A DNA stretch of 64,000 bases from Acetobacterium fimetarium (GTDB taxonomy: Bacteria; Bacillota; Clostridia; Eubacteriales; Eubacteriaceae). The stretch covers positions 62,001 through 126,000 of the forward strand of contig NZ_WJBC01000004.1 of the NCBI RefSeq assembly GCF_014284475.1, in the 5' to 3' direction. The position numbers and the translations under genes are program-made. Of this stretch, positions 9,233 through 18,119 are shown in pieces. Every line of letters begins with the position of its first letter. Positions within the stretch are counted from its first letter, which is position 1. The notes beneath the pieces are model-generated. The model was not told the DNA's origin and did no database searches. It saw nothing but the letters and a program-made list of their open reading frames with translations.

Positions 9233-9257
9233 ATTGACTGAAAACGAAGGGAGCCTT

Positions 9258-10034
9258 ATGTATCCGGTTATTCATATTTTAAATTACGCGATTCCGACTT
9301 TTGGTATTTTATTTCTGATTGGCGTCGGAGCCGGGTTCCTGCTGGCGCTTATAACCGCCAAAAAGTATGCAATTCCAACGATGGACGCCATGTTCTTTGG
9401 CCTTTTTGCGATTATCGGAGGTGTTTTGGGGGCGAAACTGCTCTACATTATCGTGGTGCTTCCCAGCTTCTTTGCCAACCCGGAAACGGCTTTAATCAAA
9501 CTCATGACCGGTGGCGCCGTTTTTTACGGCGGGCTGATCGGCGGCATTCTCGGCGGATTTCTTTACACTCAGGTTTATCATCTTGACACTATCCGATATT
9601 TCGACATCGCGGTGCCCTGTCTCGCCCTGGCGCAGGCTTTCGGACGAATTGGCTGCTTTTTCAATGGCTGCTGTTACGGAATTCCCTATGAGGGATTTGG
9701 CGCTGTGCATTATCCTGTCGGATCCTACCCGCCATCCGGCATCGGTCTTTTCCCTGCCCAGTTGGCCGAGTCGTTTTTTCTTTTCATCCTGACCCTGGTC
9801 CTCGTTCTTGTTTTATCAAAAAGCAACACCCCCGGCTTTACCACCGGTATCTACCTGAGCGGTTATGGCCTTTTCCGTTTTATCATTGAGTTTTTCCGTT
9901 CAGATCCCCGAGGGAATATTTTATTTCTTTCCACTTCCCAGGTGATCAGTCTTTTCATTTTTCTGCTGGGATTGCTTTTTATTTTCAGAATTCCCCAACG
10001 CCTTTATAAAAAACACCTGAAAAGCATCGGATAA
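9258..10034 (+). CDS. lgt: Prolipoprotein diacylglyceryl transferase
   Basis: Membrane enzyme that attaches diacylglycerol from phosphatidylglycerol to the lipobox cysteine of prelipoproteins. It is 258 residues from the ATG at 9258, which has a GAAGGGAG ribosome-binding site. An in-frame TTG at 9234 has none. About seven membrane segments are visible. Family signatures are LGAKLLYII, GGAVFYGGLIGG, the GRIGCFFNGCCYG signature (Lgt R-I-G-C-F-x-N-G-C-C), and HPxQ replaced here by FPAQLAES. Lipoprotein substrates in this window include the MORN protein and BtuF. Confidence 0.94.
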   Translation: MYPVIHILNYAIPTFGILFLIGVGAGFLLALITAKKYAIPTMDAMFFGLFAIIGGVLGAKLLYIIVVLPSFFANPETALIKLMTGGAVFYGGLIGGILGGFLYTQVYHLDTIRYFDIAVPCLALAQAFGRIGCFFNGCCYGIPYEGFGAVHYPVGSYPPSGIGLFPAQLAESFFLFILTLVLVLVLSKSNTPGFTTGIYLSGYGLFRFIIEFFRSDPRGNILFLSTSQVISLFIFLLGLLFIFRIPQRLYKKHLKSIG

Positions 10035-10035
10035 A

Positions 10036-10065
10036 TTAGATAATTAAAAGCGTTTGGGGTATAAT
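10036..10065 (+). promoter_or_regulatory. Possible promoter before the 287-residue membrane protein
   Basis: TATAAT at 10060-10065 with a poor -35-like TTAGAT at 10036-10041 (18-nt spacer). The next start is at 10100 with an AGGAGG site. Confidence 0.4.
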
Positions 10066-10099
10066 CACTTTAATTCATTCAAATTCAGGAGGTTTTATT

Positions 10100-10963
10100 A
10101 TGAACAATTTTGAATACTATTTTGGAAATACGATGCCATATTCTTCGCATTCAGATGATTTTTGGACCGTCATGCCCCTGGTCATGACGATTCTTGCGAT
10201 TGTATTCGCCATTGTCCTTATCATCGGCATCATTTGTTATGTCTTCAGCTCCATCGGCTTGTATACAATGGCAAAGAACAGAAACCTGGATCACGCGTGG
10301 TTGGCCTGGATTCCGATTGCGCAGTTCTATATCATGGGTTCCCTCATTAATGATGATGTATCCATCAGCACGTTGCACATTCCCTACGCTAAAATATTCC
10401 TGCCGCTGCTGAGTCTGGCTTTCTCCCTGGTCATGTCAGTCCTCGGTCTCATCCCTTACCTCGGTGTTCTATTCGGCATTGTTTTATCTTTGGCTGTCGG
10501 CTTTTATTATTATACCGCTCAATTCTGGCTTTTCAGTATCTATGATCAGGAACATCACGTCCTTTATCTGGTACTGAGCATTATCTTTCCTTTTATGGGA
10601 CCGATTTTTACATTTGTCATCCGAAATCGGGATGGTTATGATGAACGACATCCGGAAGAGATTGTTGAAGTCAACTATGATTCAAAATCCATCATTGCAC
10701 TTTGTCTCGGTATTTTTTCGATTGTCAGTTTCTTCACCTTGATGGGCTCCGGATTACTCTCCGGTGCTGTTGGCATTATTTTTGGCATCATCGCCATGAA
10801 AGAGATGAAATTAAAACAGAAACCGACAAGTATGGCCTTGGCCGGTTTGGTCTGCTCAATTGTCGGTGCCTCACTCACGGTTCTGATCCTGTTTGCCTGC
10901 ATCATTTGCATTGGCGTGGGCACCTCTGGCATGATGGGCGGTATCTTAAACAACATCTATTGA
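10100..10963 (+). CDS. Membrane protein with C-terminal DUF4190 domain
   Basis: A 287-residue protein with about seven hydrophobic segments. The N-terminal part (residues 1-185) is a multi-pass region containing NRNLDHAWLAWIPIAQ, a short segment often seen in uncharacterised Firmicute membrane proteins. Residues 200-285 resemble the DUF4190 protein at 8725 (IALCLGIFSIVS...AGLVCSIVGASL). An AGGAGG ribosome-binding site precedes the ATG. The patatin gene follows after 40 nt in the same direction, so the two may be cotranscribed. No function can be assigned from sequence. Confidence 0.75.
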   Translation: MNNFEYYFGNTMPYSSHSDDFWTVMPLVMTILAIVFAIVLIIGIICYVFSSIGLYTMAKNRNLDHAWLAWIPIAQFYIMGSLINDDVSISTLHIPYAKIFLPLLSLAFSLVMSVLGLIPYLGVLFGIVLSLAVGFYYYTAQFWLFSIYDQEHHVLYLVLSIIFPFMGPIFTFVIRNRDGYDERHPEEIVEVNYDSKSIIALCLGIFSIVSFFTLMGSGLLSGAVGIIFGIIAMKEMKLKQKPTSMALAGLVCSIVGASLTVLILFACIICIGVGTSGMMGGILNNIY

Positions 10964-11003
10964 CACAACTTAACGTTTTTTAGTATAAAGAGGTGAATCA
11001 ACA

Positions 11004-12329
11004 ATGTCTCAGTGTGAATATGGTCTGGTCCTCAGTGGCGGCGGCGCAAAGGGCGCCTTTGAAATGGGTGTATGGAAAGCGCTCAGGGAATGTAATTATT
11101 CACTGGGCGCCGTAATCGGAACATCGGTAGGTGCCCTGAACGCAGCTGTCATTGCCCAGGACAATTTTGATCTTGGCATGGAATTCTGGTCAAATCTCAC
11201 GATCAACCAGGTTCTTAATCTGAACCGGGAAATGACCAATACCTATTTGAATCAATGGTCAAAAGAAAATTTTGATGTGTTTCGAAATGGTTTTCTGAAC
11301 ATCCTTTTTTCCGACGGGCTGGATATTACCCCGTTGCGGGAAAACCTCAACCGTCTGATCTCTGAAGATGCCATCCGAAAATCACCCATTCGGCTTGGCC
11401 TGGTTACGGTCGATCTGACCAGCCTCACGCCCAGACAAATGATGATTGAAGAGATTCCCGAAGGGCAGCTCATTGATTATCTGCTTGCCAGTTCGGCTCT
11501 GCCGGTTTTCCAGAAACAGGAAATAGACGGAAAAACCTATCTCGACGGCGGTTTTTTCGATAATGTTCCGATCAATTTTATGATTGAGCAGAACTTCAAT
11601 AAGATCATTTCTGTCGAATTTCCCGCAATCGGCATGCGCAAATGGGTCCGGGAGAAAAATGTTGAGATCATCACCGTCAATAATTCCCAGCTTTTAGGTG
11701 GAACCCTGAATTTTGATACCGAAAGAATTCAGCAGAATATTCAGCTGGGTTATCTGGATGCGATGAAAGCATTTGGCGCTGTTGACGGCAAATATTACTA
11801 TCTGGACACGCAAAACAACAATACCATTTATCAGAAATTTCAGAAACAATTGGGGATGCCCCTTTCCAACCCCAAGCAACGAAAAAAAATGCTGTCATTG
11901 CTGCAGCTGCCGGAGACTGCTGATCAGAACGCAATATTGGCGGCGCTGGAAAACCTGCAAAAGAAAACAATCTATAAAAATCGTTCCTTGCCTCTTTCCC
12001 TCCTTGAAATAACCGGAAAAAACCTCGGTGTATCCCGTCTGGAAAACTACCCCATTGATTTTTTCTTTCAGGCGCTTTTAAAGCAACTGAATACGCTTTT
12101 GGCTGAAAACCTCAATGTGCTTGAAAACCCCGGAATCATCAAAACTTTTTTTACCCCGTCAAGCGATAATTTCCTGCGGTTCAATTTCATCACATTCTAT
12201 ATCGTTTTCTTGAGCATCCGAAACGATCTGGCGCCTGATCGGGAATTGACTTTTATGAGCAAATTCACCCCGGAAGTATCCCTTTCCATGATCACCATTT
12301 TTTACATTCACGAACTGATCAAGCACTAA
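11004..12329 (+). CDS. Patatin-like phospholipase
   Basis: Serine lipid acyl hydrolase of the patatin/RssA type, probably acting on membrane lipids. It is 441 residues. The oxyanion glycine loop SGGGAKG is at residues 11-17. The nucleophile elbow GTSVG places the catalytic Ser at 41. The dyad Asp is in YLDGGFFDNVP, about residue 181. The remaining about 200 residues are a less conserved helical C-terminal region with no signature I recognise. No signal peptide is seen, so it is probably cytoplasmic or peripheral. A bidirectional terminator follows immediately. Confidence 0.88.
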   Translation: MSQCEYGLVLSGGGAKGAFEMGVWKALRECNYSLGAVIGTSVGALNAAVIAQDNFDLGMEFWSNLTINQVLNLNREMTNTYLNQWSKENFDVFRNGFLNILFSDGLDITPLRENLNRLISEDAIRKSPIRLGLVTVDLTSLTPRQMMIEEIPEGQLIDYLLASSALPVFQKQEIDGKTYLDGGFFDNVPINFMIEQNFNKIISVEFPAIGMRKWVREKNVEIITVNNSQLLGGTLNFDTERIQQNIQLGYLDAMKAFGAVDGKYYYLDTQNNNTIYQKFQKQLGMPLSNPKQRKKMLSLLQLPETADQNAILAALENLQKKTIYKNRSLPLSLLEITGKNLGVSRLENYPIDFFFQALLKQLNTLLAENLNVLENPGIIKTFFTPSSDNFLRFNFITFYIVFLSIRNDLAPDRELTFMSKFTPEVSLSMITIFYIHELIKH

Positions 12330-12351
12330 AAAAAGAGCTTTCGCTCTTTTT
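12329..12351 (+). terminator. Rho-independent terminator after the patatin gene
   Basis: AAAAAGAGC - TTTC - GCTCTTTTT hairpin. It is symmetrical enough to work on both strands between convergent genes. Confidence 0.85.
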
Positions 12352-12491
12352 AAGTTATCGGCTAACCCCGTACCGACCAATTGTTAATCTGTTGTTCGCT
12401 GCAGATTCGGACAGGCTATCGCCGTGTCCGCTCTGATGCGTACAACATGATGTAACAATTGTCGGTACTACGTTAGTACTTTATTATCTAC
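12351..12491 (-). repeat. Palindromic intergenic element, copy C (subtype 2)
   Basis: Arms GTACCGACCAATTGTTA (12370 onward) and TGTAACAATTGTCGGTAC (to about 12468), with outer GCTAAC / GTTAGT. The central hairpin CGGACAGGCTATCGCCGTGTCCG is homologous, in inverse orientation, to the GGCGAACAG-CGATAG-TGTCC core of subtype 1. The nearest relative in the window is the copy at 53633. Confidence 0.85.
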
Positions 12492-12521
12492 CGTCTCAAG
12501 AGTGTTTTGCTCTTTATTTGC

Positions 12522-13022
12522 TTAACGACCGCAGCATTTTTTGTATTTTTTGCCGGAACCACAGGGGCAGGGATCATTTCGGCCCACTTTGACCTCATTG
12601 ACCACTGTTTTCGAACGTTTGTATTCTTTTGTCAGCTCATCCCGTTCTTCTTTCGTGAAGATATTGTCCCATTCTTCCAGGGTATACAACCATTCTGCCG
12701 GAACGCCTAACATGTTTTTGTAAAGCTTTGAAAAATCGATGTCCAGTTTTATTTCGGTATCCGCTTCAATGGCTTCAAGATCAATTGGTGTGATCAGGCT
12801 TTCGCTGATTCCATCAATAAATCCCATAAATTGCGGAAGCACCATATTGTTTTCTTTCGCCAGATCTTCCACTTTTCCGGCAACTGTTTTTGTTTTATTT
12901 CCCAGTATCTTTTGATACAGATCTTTTTCCTCGGAACAGTATTTTTCCCAGAATGCATTCTGTTCTGTTTCGGTCTTGCAATTCTCTTCTATATAGTTTT
13001 TCCAGTCTTCGTATAAACTCAT
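12522..13022 (-). CDS. SEC-C motif protein
   Basis: A 166-residue protein whose last 21 residues are a textbook SEC-C zinc-binding motif ([20 protein letters not shown]), as found at the C-terminus of SecA and in many small proteins. The first about 140 residues are charged and mostly helical with no domain I recognise. The SecA role of the motif is binding Zn and SecB or ribosome, which does not show what this stand-alone protein does. It is convergent with the patatin gene. The start at 13022 is the first ATG. Confidence 0.8.
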   Translation of the reverse strand: MSLYEDWKNYIEENCKTETEQNAFWEKYCSEEKDLYQKILGNKTKTVAGKVEDLAKENNMVLPQFMGFIDGISESLITPIDLEAIEADTEIKLDIDFSKLYKNMLGVPAEWLYTLEEWDNIFTKEERDELTKEYKRSKTVVNEVKVGRNDPCPCGSGKKYKKCCGR

Positions 13023-13298
13023 TTATTTTCTCCTCATCGTAATCTAATCGTTATTATATCGCAAATTCACTCAGAGTAAAACAACTTTCTTTCTATTCGC
13101 TTCCACATTATTCTGCCAGCCCAATTCTTTTTATCTTCATCCTTCCAGTCACATTAACTTGGTGGCCAAAATATGCGTTGATACCGCGTTTCCGGCACCG
13201 ATTATTTCGTGTAATTTAATTAGATTTAATACTTCGGTTGCTTTAAATAGGATTCCAGTTTACAATATTTATATCAGTATATCTTGAGAGGATCAATC

Positions 13299-14348
13299 AT
13301 GAAAAACAACAAACAAATCAAAAAAAGCAAACATAAAAAAAGTGCCAACCGGCAACTGCGTTCCACTTTTTTAAAATATTCACTCTTCGCACTGGTGGGT
13401 GCCGCCGTATTAAACATCTTAATCAACATCATCATCCTTCCGGCTTTTGATGGCGCCAGTTTATGGCTGACTGTGGTGCTGAACCTGATCCCCTATTTAT
13501 TTATGAGTGTGGTTTTTGCCGACTTTTTTCGAAAAAAAATCCGCTATATCAAAAGAATCCGAAATGAAACCCGCATGCTCAGATCGGGGAATTTTGACTC
13601 TGCCCTTCCCATTCAGGGCGAGGACGAACTCACCGCAATTGCTAAGAACATCAACACCTTTCATCAGCAATACGATGCCAAAAGCAAGGCCGAAACGCTC
13701 GCACAGATGGAAAACCATCAAATCATCACTTCGGTTTCCAGAGAAATCCATGCCCCTTTAACCAGCATCATTGCTTATCTTGAACGCATGCAAAACGACC
13801 AAGATGATGATCAGGCCCAAAAAGACAATTATCTGGCCACCGCTTTAAAAAAATCCTACCATATTAAAGCATTTATCGAGGACCTGTTTGATCGTGCTTT
13901 TACCGATGATGGAAAAGGCTACTATCAGTTTAAAGTCTATAACGGAAAACTGCTGCTCAATAGAATTCTCGATACCACCACCGCAGCACTCAAAGAAGGC
14001 GATTTTAACATTGTTGTCGAAAACTGTCTTGATCAGAATTTTTCATTGTGGGTCGATTTCGAACAGATTCAACGTGTATTTGACAACCTGATTTCAAACA
14101 TCATCAAATATGCCGACCCTGCGAAACCGGTTGATTTCGGACTGATCCTCAATAAAAACGAACTGTGTATTATTCTGCGCAATAAGACCCTTACTGATTC
14201 CGGGACTCCGGGAAAAAGCATCATTGAAACAGCTGGTTCCAGTTTGGACTCCTGCAAAAAAATCATTACCCGTCACCAGGGACGCATCGATTATTACCAG
14301 CTCAATCAGCTGTTTAAAGTTGAAATCACGCTTCCGATTCACCAGTAG
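13299..14348 (+). CDS. Histidine-kinase-like membrane protein with degenerate catalytic boxes
   Basis: 349 residues from the ATG at 13299, with a GAGAGGAT ribosome-binding site; an in-frame TTG at 13284 is unlikely. There is a lysine-rich N-terminus, two membrane segments (about 26-50 and 57-77), a HAMP-like region (about 80-125), a HisKA-like helix and a GHKL-like C-terminus. The H-box reads SREIHAPLTS where active kinases have SHExRTPLTS, so the phospho-accepting His position is Arg148. A histidine lies three residues on (His151). The N-box DNLISNIIKYA is present, but the DxGxG and GxGLG boxes are not recognisable. No response regulator is adjacent. Probably an inactive pseudokinase or sensor; see findings. 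Confidence 0.75.
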   Translation: MKNNKQIKKSKHKKSANRQLRSTFLKYSLFALVGAAVLNILINIIILPAFDGASLWLTVVLNLIPYLFMSVVFADFFRKKIRYIKRIRNETRMLRSGNFDSALPIQGEDELTAIAKNINTFHQQYDAKSKAETLAQMENHQIITSVSREIHAPLTSIIAYLERMQNDQDDDQAQKDNYLATALKKSYHIKAFIEDLFDRAFTDDGKGYYQFKVYNGKLLLNRILDTTTAALKEGDFNIVVENCLDQNFSLWVDFEQIQRVFDNLISNIIKYADPAKPVDFGLILNKNELCIILRNKTLTDSGTPGKSIIETAGSSLDSCKKIITRHQGRIDYYQLNQLFKVEITLPIHQ

Positions 14349-14372
14349 AAAAGAACCTCAAGGCGTTCTTTT
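14347..14372. terminator. Bidirectional terminator between convergent genes
   Basis: AAAAGAAC - loop - GTTCTTTTT hairpin with A and T runs on either side. It contains the stop codons of both flanking convergent genes. Confidence 0.8.
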
Positions 14373-15056
14373 TAAACTGCGGATCATCTTTTTTGTACCG
14401 GCATCAACTCTTCTCGACTCGGTAATCTTCTGCAAGGCCTTATTAAACGTAAAGGTATCGAGTTGGCTGTCATGCAAATAATTCATGGTTTTATCGGGAT
14501 CATCCACAAAGAAACTTGAAATCGCCCAGGCAACAGCCATCTTCACGTAGTAATCGTCGTGGCTGATGGCATCAAAAACCGCAAATGCCTCGTCAATATA
14601 ATCACACTCCACAAAATAAGCGTTGATCATGACCACCCCGAAACGGATTTCGTAGGTCTGATCCGACCGGAAGTAGGGCCTGAGAAACTGCCATACTTCT
14701 TTTTTATGTTGCTTTGTGAATTTCAGTCCGGTGATAAAGCTGTCGCAGATCGACCAGTTGTCTATTTTTGGCAAGAACGCTGCTATCAGTGAAAAACGCT
14801 GTTCCAAACTCACATCGACCAAACCGATTACAATTCCCTGCAGCATCACTTCTTCAAAATACTCGTCGTCCGCCGTACTCAGATAGGTCTCCCAGTCTTT
14901 TTCGACAATCTGTTTTGCCAGTTTCCTCAGCAGCGGCAGTCTCACGCCGATCATGTTATCGGTTCCCGGCAGCAAAGCACTCGAAAATTTCTGATACTTT
15001 TCATCTCTCAGCTGCAGCAGTTCCTTTTTTACGTTCTTTCCGGTTATCTCCATCAT
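14358..15056 (-). CDS. AlkD-type DNA alkylation repair protein
   Basis: HEAT-like-repeat DNA glycosylase family (PF08713) that excises N3- and N7-alkylated purines. It is 232 residues, normal length. The family landmarks NMIGVRLPLLRKLAK, DNWSICDSF (Trp-Asp-containing active-site region) and DDYYVKMAVAWAIS are present in the expected order. It is convergent with the degenerate kinase gene. A second ATG directly follows the first, and either may be used. The start of the cobalamin operon's distal end lies upstream, separated by a palindromic element, so it is probably a separate unit. Confidence 0.9.
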   Translation of the reverse strand: MMEITGKNVKKELLQLRDEKYQKFSSALLPGTDNMIGVRLPLLRKLAKQIVEKDWETYLSTADDEYFEEVMLQGIVIGLVDVSLEQRFSLIAAFLPKIDNWSICDSFITGLKFTKQHKKEVWQFLRPYFRSDQTYEIRFGVVMINAYFVECDYIDEAFAVFDAISHDDYYVKMAVAWAISSFFVDDPDKTMNYLHDSQLDTFTFNKALQKITESRRVDAGTKKMIRSLKRTP

Positions 15057-15143
15057 TTATTTTCCTGTCCTTGAATGACTAAAATAAAAAGGGGGCATCA
15101 CAAAATAAAATGAAACTTATTTATCGTTTCACTTAAACCTCTA

Positions 15144-15256
15144 TCATTGTCTGAGGCTGCTCATTATCCTGTGATGCGCGCCCCGGCGAAACACTCGCTA
15201 GAGTGTCCGATCTCATGCGTGTCACGGATAATAGCAGCAACGGACAATCACATCGG
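15144..15256 (+). repeat. Palindromic intergenic element, copy D (divergent subtype)
   Basis: Outer arms CATTGTC / GACAAT, then GCTGCT-ATTATCC-GTGA paired with TCAC-GGATAAT-AGCAGC, and the central hairpin GGCGAAACACTC - GCTA - GAGTGTCCG. The centre aligns with GGCGAACAGTC - GATA - GACTGTCCGCC of subtype 1, and the 3' side (GTGTCCG.TCT.ATGCGT) with subtype 2. It lies between cobU and the AlkD gene. Confidence 0.75.
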
Positions 15257-15296
15257 AGTTTTGCAAAAGCCCCCTGAATTTATCAACCGCCATTTT

Positions 15297-15848
15297 CTAT
15301 TTTATTTTCATGGGAATGCCGGAAACCGTGAAGTAGACTTCATCGGCGCGGCTGGCCACCAGCTGGTTCATCCGTCCAGCGATATCTCTGAAATAGCTTC
15401 CCAGTTTGTAGGATGGTACGAGTCCCAGGCCGACCTCGTTGGACACCAGAATCAGGGTTTTATTTCCACAGACATCCAGCAGCTTTTCCACTTCGGTTTT
15501 TATTGCCGTCTCAATTTCCGATACCGTATCCATCGTACAGGTATCGTAGTCCACCGGGAAATCCAGCATGTTATTGGTCGTCATCACCGTGAGGCAATCA
15601 AAAAGCACGACATCCGAATTTTGAAAGACTGGATTATCTGCCAATGTTTCAAAATTTTTGTATTGTTCAATGGTTTGCCAATCATCGGGACGCTGAGCCT
15701 GATGTTTGGCAATACGATCTATCATGCCGTCATCAAAAGCAATCGCCGTGGCGATGTAAACCACTGGCCTTGACAGCTGCTTTGCTAAATGCTCGGCATA
15801 ACTGCTCTTACCACTCCGGGCACCCCCGGTAATAAATACTAAACCCAT
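15297..15848 (-). CDS. cobU: Adenosylcobinamide kinase / adenosylcobinamide-phosphate guanylyltransferase
   Basis: Phosphorylates adenosylcobinamide and activates it with GMP, giving adenosylcobinamide-GDP for lower-ligand attachment. It is 183 residues from the ATG at 15848, with a GGAGGG ribosome-binding site that lies inside the end of cobD. The P-loop is ITGGARSGKSSYAE at the N-terminus. The YIATA segment, the H-Q-A-Q-R-P segment with the guanylylated histidine region (IAKHQAQRPDDW), and LVSNEVGLGLVP are family hallmarks. It is the last gene of the large riboswitch-controlled operon. cobS, the usual partner, is not in the window. Confidence 0.95.
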   Translation of the reverse strand: MGLVFITGGARSGKSSYAEHLAKQLSRPVVYIATAIAFDDGMIDRIAKHQAQRPDDWQTIEQYKNFETLADNPVFQNSDVVLFDCLTVMTTNNMLDFPVDYDTCTMDTVSEIETAIKTEVEKLLDVCGNKTLILVSNEVGLGLVPSYKLGSYFRDIAGRMNQLVASRADEVYFTVSGIPMKIK

Positions 15849-15849
15849 T

Positions 15850-16893
15850 TTAGGCCCTCCAATTTTTAAGAAACGAAAGCAGTCGATCATTTTCAGCCGG
15901 CTGCTTAATGGCAATCCGGAAATAGGACGCGTCCAGACCGATAAAGTCTTCGCAGGTGCGAATGGACATGCCTGCCAATTCGATCGCCCTTTTCAAGTCC
16001 GCCGCTGTACCTTCTATCAGGCGGCAGAGATGAAAATCCGTTCCGCTTTGATATACTTTTATCGTTGTAATTTTTTTCAGTTCGTTGTAAATACGATACC
16101 GTTCCTGCTCAATGTAGTCTCTTGTCTTTTTGGCGTAGTCAATTTCATCGTAAACAGCGGTTGCAGCAATCAGCCCCAAGCCGTTGATGGTCCAGGGTTC
16201 TTTGAAACACTCCATCTGCTTGATGACAGCAGGATTGCCAACCCCGTATCCGATTCGCAGACCCGGCAAGGCGTAAAATTTAGTCAGTGATTTTAATATG
16301 AAAATCCGATGGCTAGCCTCTTTAATCAGAGCAAGCCCGCCGGTTTCGTTTGAAAAATCCATAAATGATTCATCCAGAAACCAGGTGATCTCATCTGATG
16401 ATTTTTCAATCAGCTCGGCAATAAATGCATTTGAATAAACGATGCCGGTCGGGTTGTTGGGATTGCACAGGAAAACCGCCTGGGGCTTTGTTTTAGACAA
16501 GACCTTCTCTAGTTCAACCGGATCAATGATAAAATCATTTTCTTCCTTCATGCGGTAGTATTCGACATCCCAGCCATACAGTTTCAGCGCCCGTTCATAT
16601 TCATTGAAGGTCGGCTGAATCACCAGCGCCTTGCCCGGTCCATTGCTTCGGGCAAACAGATAGATCAGCTCAATGGCACCGTTTCCCAGAATCACTTGCT
16701 CCGGCTGCACGCCCAAATCCTGCGCGATCTTTGCGATTGCCGAACATCCGGTAATCTCCGGGTATTTCACCAGCTCATCAATGCCGTCGATGAGTTTTTT
16801 CTTGATTGTTTCGGGAATTCCCAGCGGATTGATGTTGACGCTGAAATCAACCATCCGCTTATTTTCTCCCGTATATCCGCCATGTTTATTCAT
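15850..16893 (-). CDS. cobD: L-threonine-O-3-phosphate decarboxylase
   Basis: PLP enzyme that makes (R)-1-amino-2-propanol O-phosphate, the linker of the cobalamin nucleotide loop. It is 347 residues from the ATG at 16893 (MNKHGGYT) with a GGGAG site; an upstream in-frame GTG is less likely. Class I/II aminotransferase fold: DFSVNINPLGIP near the N-terminus, FLCNPNNPTG, and the PLP-lysine region LKSLTKFYALPGLRIGYG. Its substrate is supplied by the PduX-type kinase at 48921. A histidinol-phosphate aminotransferase is the main alternative, but the context favours CobD. Confidence 0.93.
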   Translation of the reverse strand: MNKHGGYTGENKRMVDFSVNINPLGIPETIKKKLIDGIDELVKYPEITGCSAIAKIAQDLGVQPEQVILGNGAIELIYLFARSNGPGKALVIQPTFNEYERALKLYGWDVEYYRMKEENDFIIDPVELEKVLSKTKPQAVFLCNPNNPTGIVYSNAFIAELIEKSSDEITWFLDESFMDFSNETGGLALIKEASHRIFILKSLTKFYALPGLRIGYGVGNPAVIKQMECFKEPWTINGLGLIAATAVYDEIDYAKKTRDYIEQERYRIYNELKKITTIKVYQSGTDFHLCRLIEGTAADLKRAIELAGMSIRTCEDFIGLDASYFRIAIKQPAENDRLLSFLKNWRA

Positions 16894-16940
16894 TTTTGCT
16901 CCCACTCAATTTCTTCAGTCTTTTTTGTAAAAACAATCGG

Positions 16941-17098
16941 TCATTACGCTATTCTTAACACCGAACAATTGTTGCTTTGCAAGTAGTTTCCACAACCAAT
17001 TGTGTAACGTGTAGGCGAACAGTCGATAGACTGTCCGCCGTACAGTGTAACAATTGGTTCGTGCGAAACTGCTCGCAAAGCTTACGGCACTTTCGCAA
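16941..17098 (+). repeat. Palindromic intergenic element, copy E (subtype 1)
   Basis: Forward-orientation copy lying inside the cobalamin operon between cbiB and cobD. Arms TTTCCACAACCAATTGTG / AACAATTGGTTCGTGCGAAA flank the central GGCGAACAGTC - GATA - GACTGTCCGCC. The 3' end TTTCGCAATAA is the terminal-repeat sequence; the 5' terminus (ATTACGCTATTC) is degenerate. Confidence 0.9.
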
Positions 17099-17105
17099 TA
17101 ACCTG

Positions 17106-18119
17106 TTAAATCGAAAGCATGAGAATTGCGATGATGGTACTGACAACCATGACGACAACCTCACTTCCGTACATAATGGTGATGGTTTCTCTGATATCCA
17201 GTATTTCCAGCGGCGTTTTGGCCTCGCCGATCGTCGGTTTTTCGAGCGTCTCGCCAAAATACTGGTTGGTTCCGCCCAATTGAATTCCCAGAAGTCCCGC
17301 CACGACCGATTCCGGATGTGCCGAGTTCGGGCTTTTATGTTTCAGACGATCCCGTTTGAAGATACGACAGGCATCATTAAACGGATACCCCAGGAACATG
17401 CCGGCTACCAGCATAAAAAGACTGCCGATTCGGGCCGGAATGAAATTGATGATATCATCAAATTTTGCCGATGCGTAGCCGAAATCCTTGTACGGTTCCT
17501 GCACATATCCGACCATGGAATCCAGGGTGTTGGTTGCTTTATACAGCATCACCAGCATTGCCGGATTGAGCCAGGGAATCGGGATCAGGGCGCCAATCAG
17601 CAAATAGAATATCGGTGCCAGAACGCCGTCAATGGTGTTTTCTGCCGTGGTTTCCACCGTCGCCCGAATGATCTCTTTTTCTTTAAGCGCCGATGTATCC
17701 CGCCCTACCAGGTAGCCTACCTGCGTCCGGGAAACTTCAATATCGCCGCCTTTTAAGGCGGTCATGACTTTCTTGACTTCAACCGCCAGCGTTTTCGCCG
17801 CCAGCGACGTCACGATCAGATACAAATTGAAAATGATGTACAAAACGATGTGAATCTTTAAGCATATCCATTGCAGCGCAAAAACAGCGAAGGCGGTCAA
17901 TGCGAGCATTAAAAACAGCAGCAGAAACCCCTTTGCTTTGCGGTGATTGCCACGATTCAATTTCTTGTTTAAAAAGCCGATGGTTTTTCCCATTCCGACA
18001 ATCGGATGCGGCAGCCAGGCCGGATCGCCGATCAACCAGTCCAGCAGAATTCCCGTGAGGATGAGCAAAAACCAGAAACCGCCGCCCAAACCGGAGGTAA
18101 GTCCTTCAATCAGATTCAA
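17106..18119 (-). CDS. cbiB: Adenosylcobinamide-phosphate synthase
   Basis: Membrane protein that attaches aminopropanol (phosphate) to adenosylcobyric acid. It is 337 residues with several membrane segments. Visible family motifs are the WLIGDPAWLPHPIVGMG signature near the N-terminus, LVGRDTSALKEKEIIRATVETTAENTIDGV mid-protein, and NAHPESVVAGLLGIQLGG (seen here as SAHPESVVAG) towards the C-terminus. Its ATG overlaps the cbiP stop by 4 nt, so the two are translationally coupled. The stop is 8 nt before palindromic element E. Confidence 0.95.
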   Translation of the reverse strand: MNLIEGLTSGLGGGFWFLLILTGILLDWLIGDPAWLPHPIVGMGKTIGFLNKKLNRGNHRKAKGFLLLFLMLALTAFAVFALQWICLKIHIVLYIIFNLYLIVTSLAAKTLAVEVKKVMTALKGGDIEVSRTQVGYLVGRDTSALKEKEIIRATVETTAENTIDGVLAPIFYLLIGALIPIPWLNPAMLVMLYKATNTLDSMVGYVQEPYKDFGYASAKFDDIINFIPARIGSLFMLVAGMFLGYPFNDACRIFKRDRLKHKSPNSAHPESVVAGLLGIQLGGTNQYFGETLEKPTIGEAKTPLEILDIRETITIMYGSEVVVMVVSTIIAILMLSI

